From Nesterenkonia alkaliphila (lineage in GTDB: Bacteria > Actinomycetota > Actinomycetes > Actinomycetales > Micrococcaceae), in assembly GCF_009758175.1 (NCBI RefSeq), contig NZ_WRPM01000101.1, positions 1 to 64,000 on the forward strand: DNA of 64,000 nucleotides. The letters are read 5' to 3'. Positions 9,593-19,446 of this stretch are shown piece after piece. A model generated the notes under the pieces. That model made no database searches, was not told the origin of the DNA, and worked only from the letters and a program-made list of their open reading frames with translations. The position numbers were made by a program, and so were the translations under genes. Position 1 is the first letter of the stretch. Each line of letters starts with the position of its first letter.

Positions 9593-9598
9593 GGTGCC

Positions 9599-10330
9599 AT
9601 GACCTCATTGCAGACTCGCTACCTCGGCTTCGATCCCGATCTGGTGGACTACCGTGAGGCCTGGCAGATGCAGCGTTCCCTACATGCTCAAATTCTCGAC
9701 GGGCAGGCTGATTCCACCCTGTTGATGCTGGAGCATGCTGATGTCTACACCGCCGGTAAGCGCACCGAGCCGGAGGATCTTCCCCAGGACGGCACCCCGG
9801 TGGTGGATGTGGACCGGGGTGGCAAACTCACCTGGCATGGCCGCGGGCAGCTGGTGGCCTACCCCATCCTGCACCTGAGGGACCGCTCCCTGGTCAAGGA
9901 CTACGTCTGCGCCCTGGAGAATGCGATCATCAGAGTCCTGGCCGAGGACTACGGGATCCGCGGCAGCCGGGTGGAGGGCCGTTCCGGAGTCTGGCTCACC
10001 GAAGGACCGGTGCACCAGAAGATCGCCGCGATCGGGATCCGTGTGCACCGCTCAGTGACCATGCACGGGCTGGCCCTGAACTGCTCCAATGAGCTCGCCC
10101 CGTTCAGCAAGATCATCCCCTGCGGGATCACCGACGCAGGCACCACCAGCATCTCCGAGCAGCTGGGCCGCACCGTCACGCCGGCTGATGCCGCACCTCG
10201 GATCGCGCAGGAATTGCAGGCAGTACTGCCGCGTTACCTCACATCAGGGGCAGCTGCCGCAGTTTCGGAGCCCTCCGAGCTGCTCACTGCCTGCACATTG
10301 TCAGCACCGAAGAAAGAGGTCACACGTTGA
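9599..10330 (+). CDS. lipB: Octanoyltransferase LipB
   Basis: A 243-residue enzyme that moves octanoyl groups from acyl carrier protein to lipoyl domains. The family active-site residues are visible: K141 in HQKIAAIGI and C175 in [11 protein letters not shown]. The [17 protein letters not shown] signature is also present. lipA starts inside its stop codon (TTGA overlap), so the two are translationally coupled and complete lipoate synthesis. The E2 substrate gene is about 1 kb upstream. Confidence 0.97.
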   Translation: MTSLQTRYLGFDPDLVDYREAWQMQRSLHAQILDGQADSTLLMLEHADVYTAGKRTEPEDLPQDGTPVVDVDRGGKLTWHGRGQLVAYPILHLRDRSLVKDYVCALENAIIRVLAEDYGIRGSRVEGRSGVWLTEGPVHQKIAAIGIRVHRSVTMHGLALNCSNELAPFSKIIPCGITDAGTTSISEQLGRTVTPADAAPRIAQELQAVLPRYLTSGAAAAVSEPSELLTACTLSAPKKEVTR

Positions 10331-11367
10331 GCGGATGCGCTCCCGCCGCAGCAGGAACCGGCACCATTGCCCCCGAGGGCCGCAGGATGCTGCGCGTGGA
10401 GGCGAAGAACGCCGCCGTCCCCGTGGAGCGCAAACCCGAGTGGATGCGCACCAAGGTCAAAATGGGGCCGGAGTTCGCCGAGATGAAGAAGCGGGTCGGC
10501 GGCAAAGGGCTGCACACTGTCTGCGAGGAGGCCGGCTGCCCGAACATCTTCGAATGCTGGGAGGACCGTGAGGCTACCTTCCTGATCGGCGGCTCCGCCT
10601 GCACCCGGCGCTGTGACTTCTGTGAGATCGACACCGGCCGGCCGGCTGCTCTGGATGAGTCCGAGCCCCTGCAGGTGGCCGAATCTGTCCGCGAGATGGA
10701 GCTGCGCTACGCCACTGTCACCGGCGTGGCCCGCGACGATCTGCCCGATGAGGGTGTCTGGCTCTACGCGGAGACCATCCGTAAGATTCACGAGCTCAAC
10801 CCCGGCACCGGAGTGGAGATCCTGATCCCGGACTTCTCCGGGCGCCCGGAGAACATCGCCGGGATCTGCGAGGCCAAACCCGAGGTGTTCGCACATAATG
10901 TGGAGACCGTGCCGCGCATCTTCCGCCGCATCCGCCCCGCCTTCCGCTACGAGCGCTCCCTGGACGTGCTCACCCAGGGACGCAGCCATGGCATGATCAC
11001 CAAGTCAAACCTCATCCTGGGCATGGGCGAGACCCGCCAGGAGATCACCGAGGCGCTGCAGGACCTCCACGACGCCGGCTGCGATCTGATCACCATCACT
11101 CAGTATCTGCGCCCCACTCCCCGGCACCTGCCGGTGGACCGCTGGGTCAAGCCGCAGGAGTTCATGGAGATCTCCCAGGAGGCTGAGGAGATCGGATTCC
11201 TGGGCGTGATGTCCGGGCCGCTGGTCCGCTCCTCCTACCGGGCGGGCTCACTCTGGGCCAAGGCTATGCAGCAGAAGGGCTGGGAGATCCCTGCGGAGCT
11301 CTCTCATATCCAGCCTTCCGGCCAGACCAAGCAGGAGGCCGCGACTCTCGTTGCTGCCGGATTCTGA
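10327..11367 (+). CDS. lipA: Lipoyl synthase LipA
   Basis: A 346-residue radical-SAM enzyme that inserts two sulfurs into octanoylated lipoyl domains. The radical-SAM cluster cysteines C92, C96 and C99 form CTRRCDFC. The auxiliary cluster cysteines are C66, C71 and C77 ([12 protein letters not shown]). The C-terminal RSSYRAG motif is present. The start is TTG overlapping the lipB stop, consistent with translational coupling. Confidence 0.97.
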   Translation: MSGCAPAAAGTGTIAPEGRRMLRVEAKNAAVPVERKPEWMRTKVKMGPEFAEMKKRVGGKGLHTVCEEAGCPNIFECWEDREATFLIGGSACTRRCDFCEIDTGRPAALDESEPLQVAESVREMELRYATVTGVARDDLPDEGVWLYAETIRKIHELNPGTGVEILIPDFSGRPENIAGICEAKPEVFAHNVETVPRIFRRIRPAFRYERSLDVLTQGRSHGMITKSNLILGMGETRQEITEALQDLHDAGCDLITITQYLRPTPRHLPVDRWVKPQEFMEISQEAEEIGFLGVMSGPLVRSSYRAGSLWAKAMQQKGWEIPAELSHIQPSGQTKQEAATLVAAGF

Positions 11368-11385
11368 GCTAGACTGAGCGGCATC

Positions 11386-12171
11386 ATGGCAGATTCCCAG
11401 ATCACTAAGCAGCAGGCCAAGGCTGAGCTGAAGAAGCTCCGCCAGCAGCAGAAACTTCAGGCGCAGGAGCGCAAGGCCAATAAGAAGGCCAAGAAGGCCT
11501 CGGGCGAAGGGTTCTTCTCCCGCATCAAGCAGGTCTTCAACATGACCCGCTCCTACGATAAGAACATTCTGTGGTGGATGCTGCTGGCCGGCATCGTCAC
11601 CTTTGCGGCGACCTTCATCCTGATCTCGCTGATCCTGCACTGGATCTTCGCCCTGGTGATGGCCCTGCCCTTCGGCCTGCTGGCGGCCATGATTGTGATG
11701 AACCGCCGTGCCGAGAAAGCCGCTTTCGCCCGCATCGAGGGCCGTCCGGGCGCTGCCGCCGCAGCCCTGAACACTCTGCGCCGCGGCTGGGTGGTCTCCG
11801 AGGAGCCCATCCAGATCGACGCCAAGACCCAGGACGCGGTCTTCCGCGCCATCGGCAAACCCGGCGTAGTGCTGGTCACCGAGGGCCCCTCAGGACGGGC
11901 CAATAAGCTCGCCGCCAAAGCGCAGAAGCGGCTGCGCCCGATCCTACGCAATGAGGTGCCCATCCACGTGGTGCAGTCCGGACGCGGCAAGGACCAGGTG
12001 CCGCTGCCCAAACTCACCAAGCACATCAAGAAGCTCGACAAATCGCTGAACAAGCACGAGGTGCACGAGGTGGAGCGCCGCCTCTCTACCCTGCCGATCA
12101 GCAAGCCGCCGGTGCCCAAAGGCGTGGACCCCTGGCGCGCACGCCCGGACAGGAAGGCCCTGCGCGGCTGA
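11386..12171 (+). CDS. DUF4191 family membrane protein
   Basis: A 261-residue protein with a Lys/Gln-rich coiled-coil-like N-terminus (residues 1-45). Two adjacent hydrophobic helices span about 62-83 and 85-107, and a basic cytosolic C-terminal domain follows. DUF4191 proteins regularly sit beside lipA in actinobacteria; their function is not known. It starts 18 bp after lipA. A -10-like TAGACT precedes the ATG by 10 nt, so it may have its own promoter as well as read-through from lipA. Confidence 0.85.
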   Translation: MADSQITKQQAKAELKKLRQQQKLQAQERKANKKAKKASGEGFFSRIKQVFNMTRSYDKNILWWMLLAGIVTFAATFILISLILHWIFALVMALPFGLLAAMIVMNRRAEKAAFARIEGRPGAAAAALNTLRRGWVVSEEPIQIDAKTQDAVFRAIGKPGVVLVTEGPSGRANKLAAKAQKRLRPILRNEVPIHVVQSGRGKDQVPLPKLTKHIKKLDKSLNKHEVHEVERRLSTLPISKPPVPKGVDPWRARPDRKALRG

Positions 12172-12176
12172 TCTGG

Positions 12177-12344
12177 TAGACTGTCTCTTCGTCTGGCAGG
12201 CAGAAGTGCGCCTTCTGCCGCAGTTCACGAGCAATCGGCAGCTCGGACTCTCCATGGGAACATCTTTCGGAGGCCAGGTCGTGTCATGTCACCTGCCATG
12301 GCGCATGAATAAAGAAATGCCGCTAGCAGAAAGAAGCATCATCT
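12177..12344 (+). promoter_or_regulatory. rpsD promoter (-10) and structured 5' leader
   Basis: A TAGACT -10 box at 12177-12182 precedes a leader of about 155 nt. The leader contains a perfect 8-bp hairpin (GGCAGAAG/CTTCTGCC, 12199-12219). It also contains two CCATGG hexamers, at 12252-12257 and 12296-12301, that could pair long-range. An AGAAAGAAG ribosome binding site lies just before the ATG. S4 represses its own synthesis through mRNA structures in other bacteria; this leader may do the same, but it is not a class I recognise. Confidence 0.45.
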
Positions 12345-12977
12345 ATGCCTAAGACTCCTTTGCGCGCACGCCGCACTGTGAAGGCCTCCCGGGCCCTCGG
12401 CGTCGCCCTTACCCCCAAGGCCCAGAAGTACCTGGACCGCCGCCCCTACGGTCCCGGTCAGCACGGCCGCACCCGCCGCCGCACCGACTCCGACTACGCC
12501 GTCCGGCTGCGCGAGAAGCAGAAGCTGCGCGCCCAGTACGGCATCCGCGAGGCTCAGCTGACTCGGTACTACGAGGAGGCAAAGCGGATGGGCACCGGTC
12601 TGACCGGTGAGAACCTCATCGAGCTGCTGGAGTCCCGCCTCGACGCCCTGGTGCTGCGCTCCGGCTTCGCCCGCACCATCGCCCAGGCCCGCCAGTTCGT
12701 GGTGCACCGCCACATCACCGTCAACGGCAAGCGTGTGGACCGCCCCTCCTTCCGGGTCAAGCCCGGCCAGGTCATCCAGGTGCACGAGCGCAGCGAGAAG
12801 TTCGAGCCCTTCCAGATCGCCGCTTCAGGTGCCCACCAGGAGGTCCTGCCGGACGTTCCCGGCTACCTCAGCGTGGAGATCGATAAGCTGCAGGCCACCC
12901 TGGTCCGCAAGCCCGAGCGCGCCGAAGTTCCGATCACCTGCGAGGAGCAGCTGGTGGTCGAGTACTACGCCCGCTGA
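12345..12977 (+). CDS. rpsD: 30S ribosomal protein S4
   Basis: A 210-residue primary 16S rRNA-binding protein of the small subunit body. The S4 N-terminal domain has the RRPYGPGQHG motif near residue 33. The S4 RNA-binding domain starts near residue 94 (SRLDALVLRSGFA), with HRHITVNGKRVDRPSF following. It lacks zinc-binding cysteines, so it is the C- type. It is monocistronic, as is common in actinobacteria, with a long structured leader and a strong terminator. Confidence 0.98.
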   Translation: MPKTPLRARRTVKASRALGVALTPKAQKYLDRRPYGPGQHGRTRRRTDSDYAVRLREKQKLRAQYGIREAQLTRYYEEAKRMGTGLTGENLIELLESRLDALVLRSGFARTIAQARQFVVHRHITVNGKRVDRPSFRVKPGQVIQVHERSEKFEPFQIAASGAHQEVLPDVPGYLSVEIDKLQATLVRKPERAEVPITCEEQLVVEYYAR

Positions 12978-12998
12978 TCCCACAGCCTCACCTCAGAT

Positions 12999-13040
12999 GC
13001 CCGTCGTATCCCGTTTGGGGTGCGGCGGGCTCTGTGTTTT
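12999..13040 (+). terminator. Rho-independent terminator of rpsD
   Basis: A 14-bp stem, including a few G-T pairs, runs from GCCCGTCGTATCCC to GGGGTGCGGCGGGC with loop GTTT and is followed by TCTGTGTTTT. It lies 21 bp after the rpsD stop and is the strongest intrinsic terminator seen in the window. Confidence 0.85.
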
Positions 13041-13092
13041 CGCATAAGCTTGACCAGTCACTGACCCGTCATCGAAGGACAGAACTCACACC

Positions 13093-15798
13093 ATGAAGTC
13101 GCAGGAGATCACCCGCACCTGGTATGACTACTTCACGGCCAAGGGCCACACCAAGGTGCCCTCAGCCTCCCTGGTCTCCCCGGATCCCTCGCTGCTGTTC
13201 ACCGTGGCCGGAATGGTGCCGTTCATCCCCTACTTCACCGGTGTGGAGACCCCGCCCTATCCGCGGGCCGTCTCTGTACAGAAGTGCATCCGCACCGAGG
13301 ACATCGAGGAGGTCGGCAAGACCGCCCGGCACGGCACCTTCTTCCAGATGTGCGGAAACTTCAGCTTTGGCGACTACTTCAAAGAGAAGGCCATCCCAAT
13401 GGCCTGGGAGCTGCTCACCACCCCGGTGGAGGGCGATCCGCAGACGGGCCTGCGCGGCTTCGGATTAGACCCGGACCGGCTGTGGATCACTGTCTATGAG
13501 GACGGTGAGGAGCGCGACGATGAGGCACGGCGGATTTGGGAGGACGTGGTCGGCGTCCCCGCCGAACGTGTGATCGGCACCGGTAAGGCAGACAACTACT
13601 GGTCCACCGGCCAGCCCGGACCCGGCGGCCCCTGCTCAGAGATCTACTACGACCGGGGCCCCGCCTACGGCGCAGAGGGCGGCCCTGCGGTGGATGAGAA
13701 CCGGTACGTGGAGATCTGGAACCTGGTGTTCATGCAGGACCGCCTCTCAGCGGTGCACTCCAAGACCGAGTTCGAGATCGCCGGTGCGCTGCAGAACAAG
13801 AACATCGACACCGGGCTCGGCCTGGAGCGGCTGGCGATGATCCTGCAGGGCGTGGAGAACATGTACGAGACCGACCAGGTCCGCCCCGTGCTGGACCGGG
13901 CCGCCCAGCTGGCCGGGGTCACCTACACCTCCACTGAGGACCCTGACGACCCGCACCACACCACCGATGTGCGGCTGCGGATGATCGCCGATCACACCCG
14001 CTCGGCCCTGATGCTCATCACCGATGGGGTGCGCCCGGCCAATGAGGGCGGCGGCTACATCCTGCGCCGGCTGATCCGCCGGGTGATCCTCGGCATGCGC
14101 CTGCTGGGCGTGGAGAAGCCGGTCTTCGAGGAGCTGATCACAGTCTCCAAAGACGCCATGAAAGGGGTCTATCCGGAGGTAGAGGAGCGCTTCGAGACGA
14201 TCCGCGCCGCAGCGGTCAAGGAGGAGCAGGCTTTCCTGCGTACCATCACCGCCGGCACCGCAAGGCTGGAGTCGGCAGTCAGCTCAGCCAAGACCTCCGG
14301 TGCCCCGCTTGCTGGAGAGGACGCCTTCGCCCTGCATGACACCTACGGATTCCCCATCGATCTGACCCTGGAGATGGCCGAGGAGGCAGGGGTCAGCGTT
14401 GACCAGGAGACCTTCCGCTCACTGATGGCGCAGCAGCGCCAGCGCGCCCAGGCCGATGCCCGGGCCAAGAAGTCCGGTCACGCCGATACCGAGATCTATC
14501 GGCAGCTGCTGGCAGACTCCCCCACGCACTTCACCGGCTACACCGAGCACAGTACTGAGTCCCGCATCCGCGGCATCCTGGCCGGCGGGGAGTCCCGCAG
14601 CAGCGCCTCAGCCGGGCAGGAGATCGAGATCATCCTAGACGCCACTCCCTTCTATGCTGAGGCCGGGGGCCAGGCTGCCGACACCGGTCGGATCACCGGC
14701 GACGGATTCGTACTGGAAGTCGCCGATGTGCAGTCCCCGGTCAGGGGACTCTCTGTGCACCGGGCCAAGGTTCTGCAGGGTGAGGTCTCGGTAGGTGCCC
14801 AGGCCCTGGGCGCCATCGATGTGCGCCGCCGCCTGGACGCCCAGAAGGCCCATACCGCCACCCATATCATTCATGCTGCCCTGCACGATGTGCTGGGCCC
14901 CGAGGCGGTGCAGGCCGGCTCCTTCAACAAGGAGGGCTATCTGCGCTTCGACTTCACCCACGACGACGCCCTCTCCCCGGCTGCCCGGCAGGAGCTGGAG
15001 GAGGTCTCCAATCTGGCCATCCGTGACAACCATGCCGTGCAGACCAAGACCATGAGCCTGGAGGAGGCCAAGGCGATGGGAGCGATGATGCTCTTTGGCG
15101 AGAAGTACGGCGACAGCGTACGCGTGGTGGAGCTCAACGGCCCCTGGTCACGCGAGCTCTGCGGCGGCACCCATGTGGCCTCCACTGCCGAGATCGGCAC
15201 CCTGGCGCTGATGTCTGAGGCCTCGGTGGGCTCGGGGAACCGCCGGGTAGAGGCCCTGGTGGGCCTGGATGCCTTCAAGCATTTCGCCGCTGAGCGGACC
15301 CTGGTCAACCAGCTCACCGAGATGCTCAAAGTCCCCGCTGACCAGGTGCCCGACCGGATCAGCGCCACTTTGACCAAGCTGAAGGAAACCGAGAAGGAGC
15401 TGGAGCGGCTCAAAGCTGAGCAGCTGCGCGCCCAGGCCGGACAGCTGCTGGAGTCCGCTGTGGACGCCGGCGGGGTCTCCGTGCTGACCCATCATGCCGG
15501 AGAAGCCGCAGGAGATGATCTGCGCCAGCTGGTGATGGACCTGCGCGGCCGCTTCGGCGAGCGGGCGGCTGTGGTGGCTGTTGCCGGCGAGTCCAAGGGC
15601 CGGCCAGTGGTGGTTATCGGCACCACGGAGGCCGCCCGAACCGAGGGGCTGCGCGCCGGGGATCTGGTCAAGACCGCCACCGGTGTGCTCGGCGGGGGCG
15701 GCGGCGGCAAGCCCGACCTCGCCCAGGGCGGCGGCCAGGACGCCGGCAGGATCGATGAGGCACTGGCGGCCGTCACCGCCGCGGTGCAGAACCGCTGA
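13093..15798 (+). CDS. alaS: Alanyl-tRNA synthetase
   Basis: A 901-residue class II synthetase that charges tRNA-Ala. The catalytic domain opens with RTWYDYFTAKGHTKV and carries the motif FTVAGMVPFIPYF. The editing domain has HTATHIIHAAL (the first zinc/editing histidines) and the matching CGGTHV near residue 690. The C-terminal C-Ala domain ends with the Gly-rich GGGGGGKPDLAQGGG. The gene follows the rpsD terminator, with GAAGGACAG upstream of the ATG. ruvX follows within 3 bp. Confidence 0.98.
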   Translation: MKSQEITRTWYDYFTAKGHTKVPSASLVSPDPSLLFTVAGMVPFIPYFTGVETPPYPRAVSVQKCIRTEDIEEVGKTARHGTFFQMCGNFSFGDYFKEKAIPMAWELLTTPVEGDPQTGLRGFGLDPDRLWITVYEDGEERDDEARRIWEDVVGVPAERVIGTGKADNYWSTGQPGPGGPCSEIYYDRGPAYGAEGGPAVDENRYVEIWNLVFMQDRLSAVHSKTEFEIAGALQNKNIDTGLGLERLAMILQGVENMYETDQVRPVLDRAAQLAGVTYTSTEDPDDPHHTTDVRLRMIADHTRSALMLITDGVRPANEGGGYILRRLIRRVILGMRLLGVEKPVFEELITVSKDAMKGVYPEVEERFETIRAAAVKEEQAFLRTITAGTARLESAVSSAKTSGAPLAGEDAFALHDTYGFPIDLTLEMAEEAGVSVDQETFRSLMAQQRQRAQADARAKKSGHADTEIYRQLLADSPTHFTGYTEHSTESRIRGILAGGESRSSASAGQEIEIILDATPFYAEAGGQAADTGRITGDGFVLEVADVQSPVRGLSVHRAKVLQGEVSVGAQALGAIDVRRRLDAQKAHTATHIIHAALHDVLGPEAVQAGSFNKEGYLRFDFTHDDALSPAARQELEEVSNLAIRDNHAVQTKTMSLEEAKAMGAMMLFGEKYGDSVRVVELNGPWSRELCGGTHVASTAEIGTLALMSEASVGSGNRRVEALVGLDAFKHFAAERTLVNQLTEMLKVPADQVPDRISATLTKLKETEKELERLKAEQLRAQAGQLLESAVDAGGVSVLTHHAGEAAGDDLRQLVMDLRGRFGERAAVVAVAGESKGRPVVVIGTTEAARTEGLRAGDLVKTATGVLGGGGGGKPDLAQGGGQDAGRIDEALAAVTAAVQNR

Positions 15799-15800
15799 GC

Positions 15801-16283
15801 ATGCGTGCAGGCGTCCGGCTGGCGGTAGACGTCGGAGAAGCCAGAGTGGGTCTGGCCGCCACCGATCCGGATGCCCTGGTCGCCACACCGGTGATGACCC
15901 TACGCCGGGACAAGAACCGGAACGGGGATATCCGGATGATCGTGAAGATCGCCCGCGACCGCGGTGCCAGGCTCATCTATGTGGGGCTGCCGCTCTCGCT
16001 CTCCGGGGAGGACACACCCTCCACCCAGAAGGCCCGTGACTATGCTGCGGAGCTGAAGCGCCAACTGACCGAGGCGCAGCTGAACACGGGCGTGCAGCTG
16101 ATCGATGAGCGCCTGACCACCGTCTCCGCCGCCGAGAAGATGCGCGCCTCAGGGCGCTCTGCCCGGGAGCAAAAGGAGGCCATCGACCAGGCCGCTGCAG
16201 TGGAGATCCTCAACCACGCCCTGCAGATGCGCACCGCCGGCGGAGCTGAGCCCGGCCAGGACGTTATCCACAGCTCTGACTGA
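15801..16283 (+). CDS. ruvX: Putative pre-16S rRNA nuclease / Holliday-junction resolvase-like (YqgF/RuvX)
   Basis: A 160-residue RNase H-fold nuclease. It shows the DVGEARVGLAATDPD active-site strand, the YVGLPLSLSGEDT motif and IDERLTTVSAAEKM, with the late acidic residue in the conserved IDQAAAVEIL helix. The homologue matures the 5' end of 16S rRNA in Escherichia coli. It sits 2 bp after alaS, an arrangement conserved in actinobacteria. A perfect DnaA box falls inside its last codons. Confidence 0.93.
   Translation: MRAGVRLAVDVGEARVGLAATDPDALVATPVMTLRRDKNRNGDIRMIVKIARDRGARLIYVGLPLSLSGEDTPSTQKARDYAAELKRQLTEAQLNTGVQLIDERLTTVSAAEKMRASGRSAREQKEAIDQAAAVEILNHALQMRTAGGAEPGQDVIHSSD
16264..16272 (+). 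promoter_or_regulatory. Perfect DnaA box inside the 3' end of ruvX
   Basis: TTATCCACA is encoded within the codons for the last residues of ruvX (V-I-H-S). It is the second of two exact consensus matches in the window, 6.7 kb from the first. Confidence 0.35.
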
Positions 16284-16324
16284 GACTGTTTGCCACCGAC
16301 TCTTCAGCGGTACACCATGGTCAC

Positions 16325-17092
16325 ATGGGAGCGTCAAACAGCACCAAACGATATGAACATCTGCAGCAGCGGATATATCGGGCCGGCTACCCGTTCACCG
16401 CAGGCGAGCTGGTGGCTATGCAGGCGGAGGGGCTGCTGCGGCATGTCGCTCAGGACGTCTATGCCGAGGCCGGACTTCCGGAGGGACCAGCGCTGCGGGC
16501 CGCCGCGGCCTATGCGCTGCTGAACCGGAGGCTGCGCGAATCAGGCACGCTCTGCGGGGAGACGGCCGCCTGGGTGCATCTGGGCGGTCAAGCCCCGCAG
16601 CGAGTCCAGGTGATGGTCAGCGGCACCTCAGCGGCGCAGCGGGCGGTGCTCACCGGGCGCTGGCGGCTGCACTATCTGCCGCTGCAGGCCGCGGATGCCG
16701 AGCCGATGGGCGCAGCAGCGGTGACCACAGCGCTGCGCACTGCCGCGGATCTGTTCTGCGGGATCGGGGTCACTCACTTCCCCCGGGCGCTGGACCGGGC
16801 TCCGGCGTGGCAGCGCACGGAAAAACTGCTGCTGCACTGGCCGGCGGCCCGGGATCCTCTGCAGGGGCGCGATGAGGACCTCTGCGCCCCGGGTCCACAG
16901 GAGACTCAGGCGGTCCAGCAGCGCTGGCAGAGCATCGCCGCTCTGATGGACTGCTCCGGGGCAGACCCGGATGAGACCGCCGATGCGGTGTTGAGCATCC
17001 TCTCGCGAACCCGTTGGGACTCCGCGCGACGGCAGCGGATTCTTGAGCTGCTGACTCAGTGCGTCTCGCGCCGTTTGCCCACAGTGCGGTAG
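16325..17092 (+). CDS. AbiEi-antitoxin-like protein of unknown function
   Basis: A 255-residue protein that resembles the large actinobacterial group annotated as type IV toxin-antitoxin AbiEi-family proteins. It has a winged-helix-like N-terminus ([24 protein letters not shown]) and then [16 protein letters not shown] and [11 protein letters not shown] in the usual order. The usual DUF559-type nuclease tail is not evident, and no AbiEii nucleotidyltransferase partner lies nearby, so an antitoxin role is doubtful. Its 3' end overlaps the convergent rel gene by 37 bp. It has no clear ribosome binding site. Confidence 0.6.
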   Translation: MGASNSTKRYEHLQQRIYRAGYPFTAGELVAMQAEGLLRHVAQDVYAEAGLPEGPALRAAAAYALLNRRLRESGTLCGETAAWVHLGGQAPQRVQVMVSGTSAAQRAVLTGRWRLHYLPLQAADAEPMGAAAVTTALRTAADLFCGIGVTHFPRALDRAPAWQRTEKLLLHWPAARDPLQGRDEDLCAPGPQETQAVQQRWQSIAALMDCSGADPDETADAVLSILSRTRWDSARRQRILELLTQCVSRRLPTVR

Positions 17093-19395
17093 ACATCGTA
17101 CACCCCGTCGATGCGCCTGACCGTGTTCAGCACATGGTTGAGGTATCGGGGATCGCCCATCTCAAAGCTGAACCGGGAGATCGCCACCCGGTCACGGGAG
17201 GTCTGCACCGTGGCGGAGAGAATATTGACCTGGGACTCTGCCAGAGTACGTGTGACATCAGAGAGCAGGGACTTCCGGTCCAGGGCTTCGACCTGAATCT
17301 CCACCAGGAACACTGAAGACTTAGTGGGTGCCCATTCCACCTCCACCAGGCGGCCAGGCTGCTCGCGCAGCTGCTGCACGTTCCGGCAGTCCGCCCGGTG
17401 CACGCTGACCCCCTGGCCCCGGGTCACGAAGCCCTCGATCTCATCGGGAGGCACCGGGGTGCAGCAGCGGGCCAGTTTGGCCAGCACATTGCCCGCACCT
17501 TTGATCACCACCCCGGCATCGGAGTACTCCGAGGGCTTCGTGGCCGGAGAGGTGATCGGAGTGGTGTCCAGCTCCTCGGAGTCCGCCTCCTCGGTGTCGA
17601 AGAGGGCGTTGAGATGCTCCAGCACGTTCTGGGTGGAGACATGCTCCTCCCCCACCCCGGCGTAGAGCCCGGAGATATCCGTATAGTGCAGCTGCTCGGC
17701 CACCGTGAGCAGCACATCCGGGTTCATCACCTTCTGCAGCGGAAGGTTGGACTTCCGGATCACCTTGGTCAGCATGTCCTTGCCGCGCTCGATGGACTCC
17801 TCGCGGCGCTCCTTGGAGAACCAGTGCCGGATCTTGTTCCGCGCCCGGGCCGACTTGACGAACATCAGCCAATCATTGGACGGGCCGGCACCCTCCGCCT
17901 TGGAGGTGAAGATCTCCACCCAGTCCCCGTGGTTGAGCTCCGAGCTCAACGGAACCAGCTTTCCGTTGACCCGGGCGCCGATGGTCTTATGCCCCACATC
18001 AGTGTGGATGGCATAGGCAAAGTCCACCGGGGTGGCTCCGGCCGGCAGCGCGATCACCTCTCCCTTGGGGGTGTAGACGAACACCTCCCGGGTGTTGATC
18101 TCATTGCGCAGCGATTCCAGGAACTCATCAGGGTCCTTGGTCTCGGACTGCCAGTCCACCAGGGAGCGCAGCCAGCCGATGTCCTCAGTGGCCTGGGACT
18201 GCTGGGTGGCACCCCGGGTGACGGGGGCGGCGTCGTTGTTCTGGGCATTTCCGGGGGCCCGCTGACTCTGCTTGTACTTCCAGTGCGCCGCCACCCCGTA
18301 CTCCGCCCGGCGGTGCATCTCGTGTGTGCGGATCTGAACCTCCACCGGCTTGCCCGCGGGCCCCAGGACAGTGGTGTGCAGCGACTGGTACATATTGAAC
18401 TTAGGCATCGCGATATAGTCCTTGAACCGCCCGGGCAGCGGGTTCCAGCGTGCGTGCAGAGCACCGAGTGCGGCATAGCAGTCACGGACCGAGTCCACCA
18501 GCACCCGGATGCCCATCAGATCGTGGATATCGTCGAACTCTTTGCCGCGCACGATCATCTTCTGATAGATCGAGTAATAGTGCTTGGGCCGGCCAGTGAT
18601 AGTTGCCCCGATGCTGGACTTGTTGAGGTCATCGGCGATCGTCTCGCGGACCTCAGCTAAGAACTTCTCCCGCTGCGGGGTGCGCTCCCCCACCAGACGC
18701 ACGATCTCTTCATATACCTTGGGGTACAGCGCAGCGAAGGACAGGTCCTCCAGTTCCCATTTGATGGTGTTCATGCCCAGCCGGTGCGCCAGCGGCGAGA
18801 AGATCTCCAGGGTCTCCTTGGCCTTCTTAGCGCTCTTCTCCGCGGGCACATAGCGCCAGGTGCGAGCATTGTGCAGCCGGTCGGCCAGCTTGATCATCAG
18901 CACCCGGATGTCCTTGGCCATGGCCAGCACCATTTTGCGCACTGTCTCGGCCTGGGCGGCGTCGCCGAACTTCAGCTTGTCCAGCTTGGTGACCCCATCG
19001 ACCAGCAGGGCGATCTCCGCGCCGAAGTCCGCGGTGAGATCCTCCAGACTGTAATCGGTGTCCTCCACCGTATCGTGCAGCAGGGCGGCAGCCAGGGTGG
19101 AGCCGTTGAGCCCCAGCTCAGCCAGGATGGTGGCCACCGCCACCGGGTGCGTGATGTAGGGCTCCCCCGATTTGCGCTTCTGGTGCCGGTGGTGGTGCTC
19201 GGCGGCTTCGAAGGAGCGGCAGATCAGCGGCAGGTCCTCATCAGCCCCATTGGCGCGGATGGCCCTCAGCAGTGGTTCGAGCAGGGGGGAATCGGCCGTT
19301 TGGGCCAGCGTGCCCACAGCTCGCGAGCGGCGCGGCTGCGCCACGGCCTGCCCCGCCTGGGCAGTCCCTGCGGCCTGTACGCCCTGATCCTCCAC
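17056..19395 (-). CDS. rel: Bifunctional (p)ppGpp synthetase/hydrolase (Rel)
   Basis: A 779-residue stringent-response enzyme. The N-terminal HD hydrolase domain carries [17 protein letters not shown] and [11 protein letters not shown]. The synthetase domain follows ([26 protein letters not shown]), then TGS ([16 protein letters not shown]), a zinc-finger-like [17 protein letters not shown] segment and a C-terminal ACT domain. Both catalytic halves look intact, as in Mycobacterium Rel. About 35 variable residues precede the HD domain. The start is GTG. It is monocistronic, between the AbiEi-like gene and secF. Confidence 0.96.
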   Translation of the reverse strand: MEDQGVQAAGTAQAGQAVAQPRRSRAVGTLAQTADSPLLEPLLRAIRANGADEDLPLICRSFEAAEHHHRHQKRKSGEPYITHPVAVATILAELGLNGSTLAAALLHDTVEDTDYSLEDLTADFGAEIALLVDGVTKLDKLKFGDAAQAETVRKMVLAMAKDIRVLMIKLADRLHNARTWRYVPAEKSAKKAKETLEIFSPLAHRLGMNTIKWELEDLSFAALYPKVYEEIVRLVGERTPQREKFLAEVRETIADDLNKSSIGATITGRPKHYYSIYQKMIVRGKEFDDIHDLMGIRVLVDSVRDCYAALGALHARWNPLPGRFKDYIAMPKFNMYQSLHTTVLGPAGKPVEVQIRTHEMHRRAEYGVAAHWKYKQSQRAPGNAQNNDAAPVTRGATQQSQATEDIGWLRSLVDWQSETKDPDEFLESLRNEINTREVFVYTPKGEVIALPAGATPVDFAYAIHTDVGHKTIGARVNGKLVPLSSELNHGDWVEIFTSKAEGAGPSNDWLMFVKSARARNKIRHWFSKERREESIERGKDMLTKVIRKSNLPLQKVMNPDVLLTVAEQLHYTDISGLYAGVGEEHVSTQNVLEHLNALFDTEEADSEELDTTPITSPATKPSEYSDAGVVIKGAGNVLAKLARCCTPVPPDEIEGFVTRGQGVSVHRADCRNVQQLREQPGRLVEVEWAPTKSSVFLVEIQVEALDRKSLLSDVTRTLAESQVNILSATVQTSRDRVAISRFSFEMGDPRYLNHVLNTVRRIDGVYDVYRTVGKRRETH

Positions 19396-19446
19396 GCTCG
19401 CTGTGCTGCTCCTTAGTCCTGGGGTGCTGGAAATATGGGGAACAGT

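Noticed and set aside
9565-16272. Possible replication origin marked by two DnaA boxes
   Set aside because: Only two boxes 6.7 kb apart, with no AT-rich unwinding region and no dnaA, dnaN or gyrase genes nearby.
17398-18660. A 420-codon open frame antisense to rel
   Set aside because: It is fully contained within rel, lacks a recognisable domain, and has the His/Gly/Leu-rich composition of a complementary frame in GC-rich DNA.
16325-19395. AbiEi-like protein and rel as a toxin-antitoxin or defence pair
   Set aside because: rel is a full-length housekeeping enzyme with both domains intact and is convergent, not co-transcribed.
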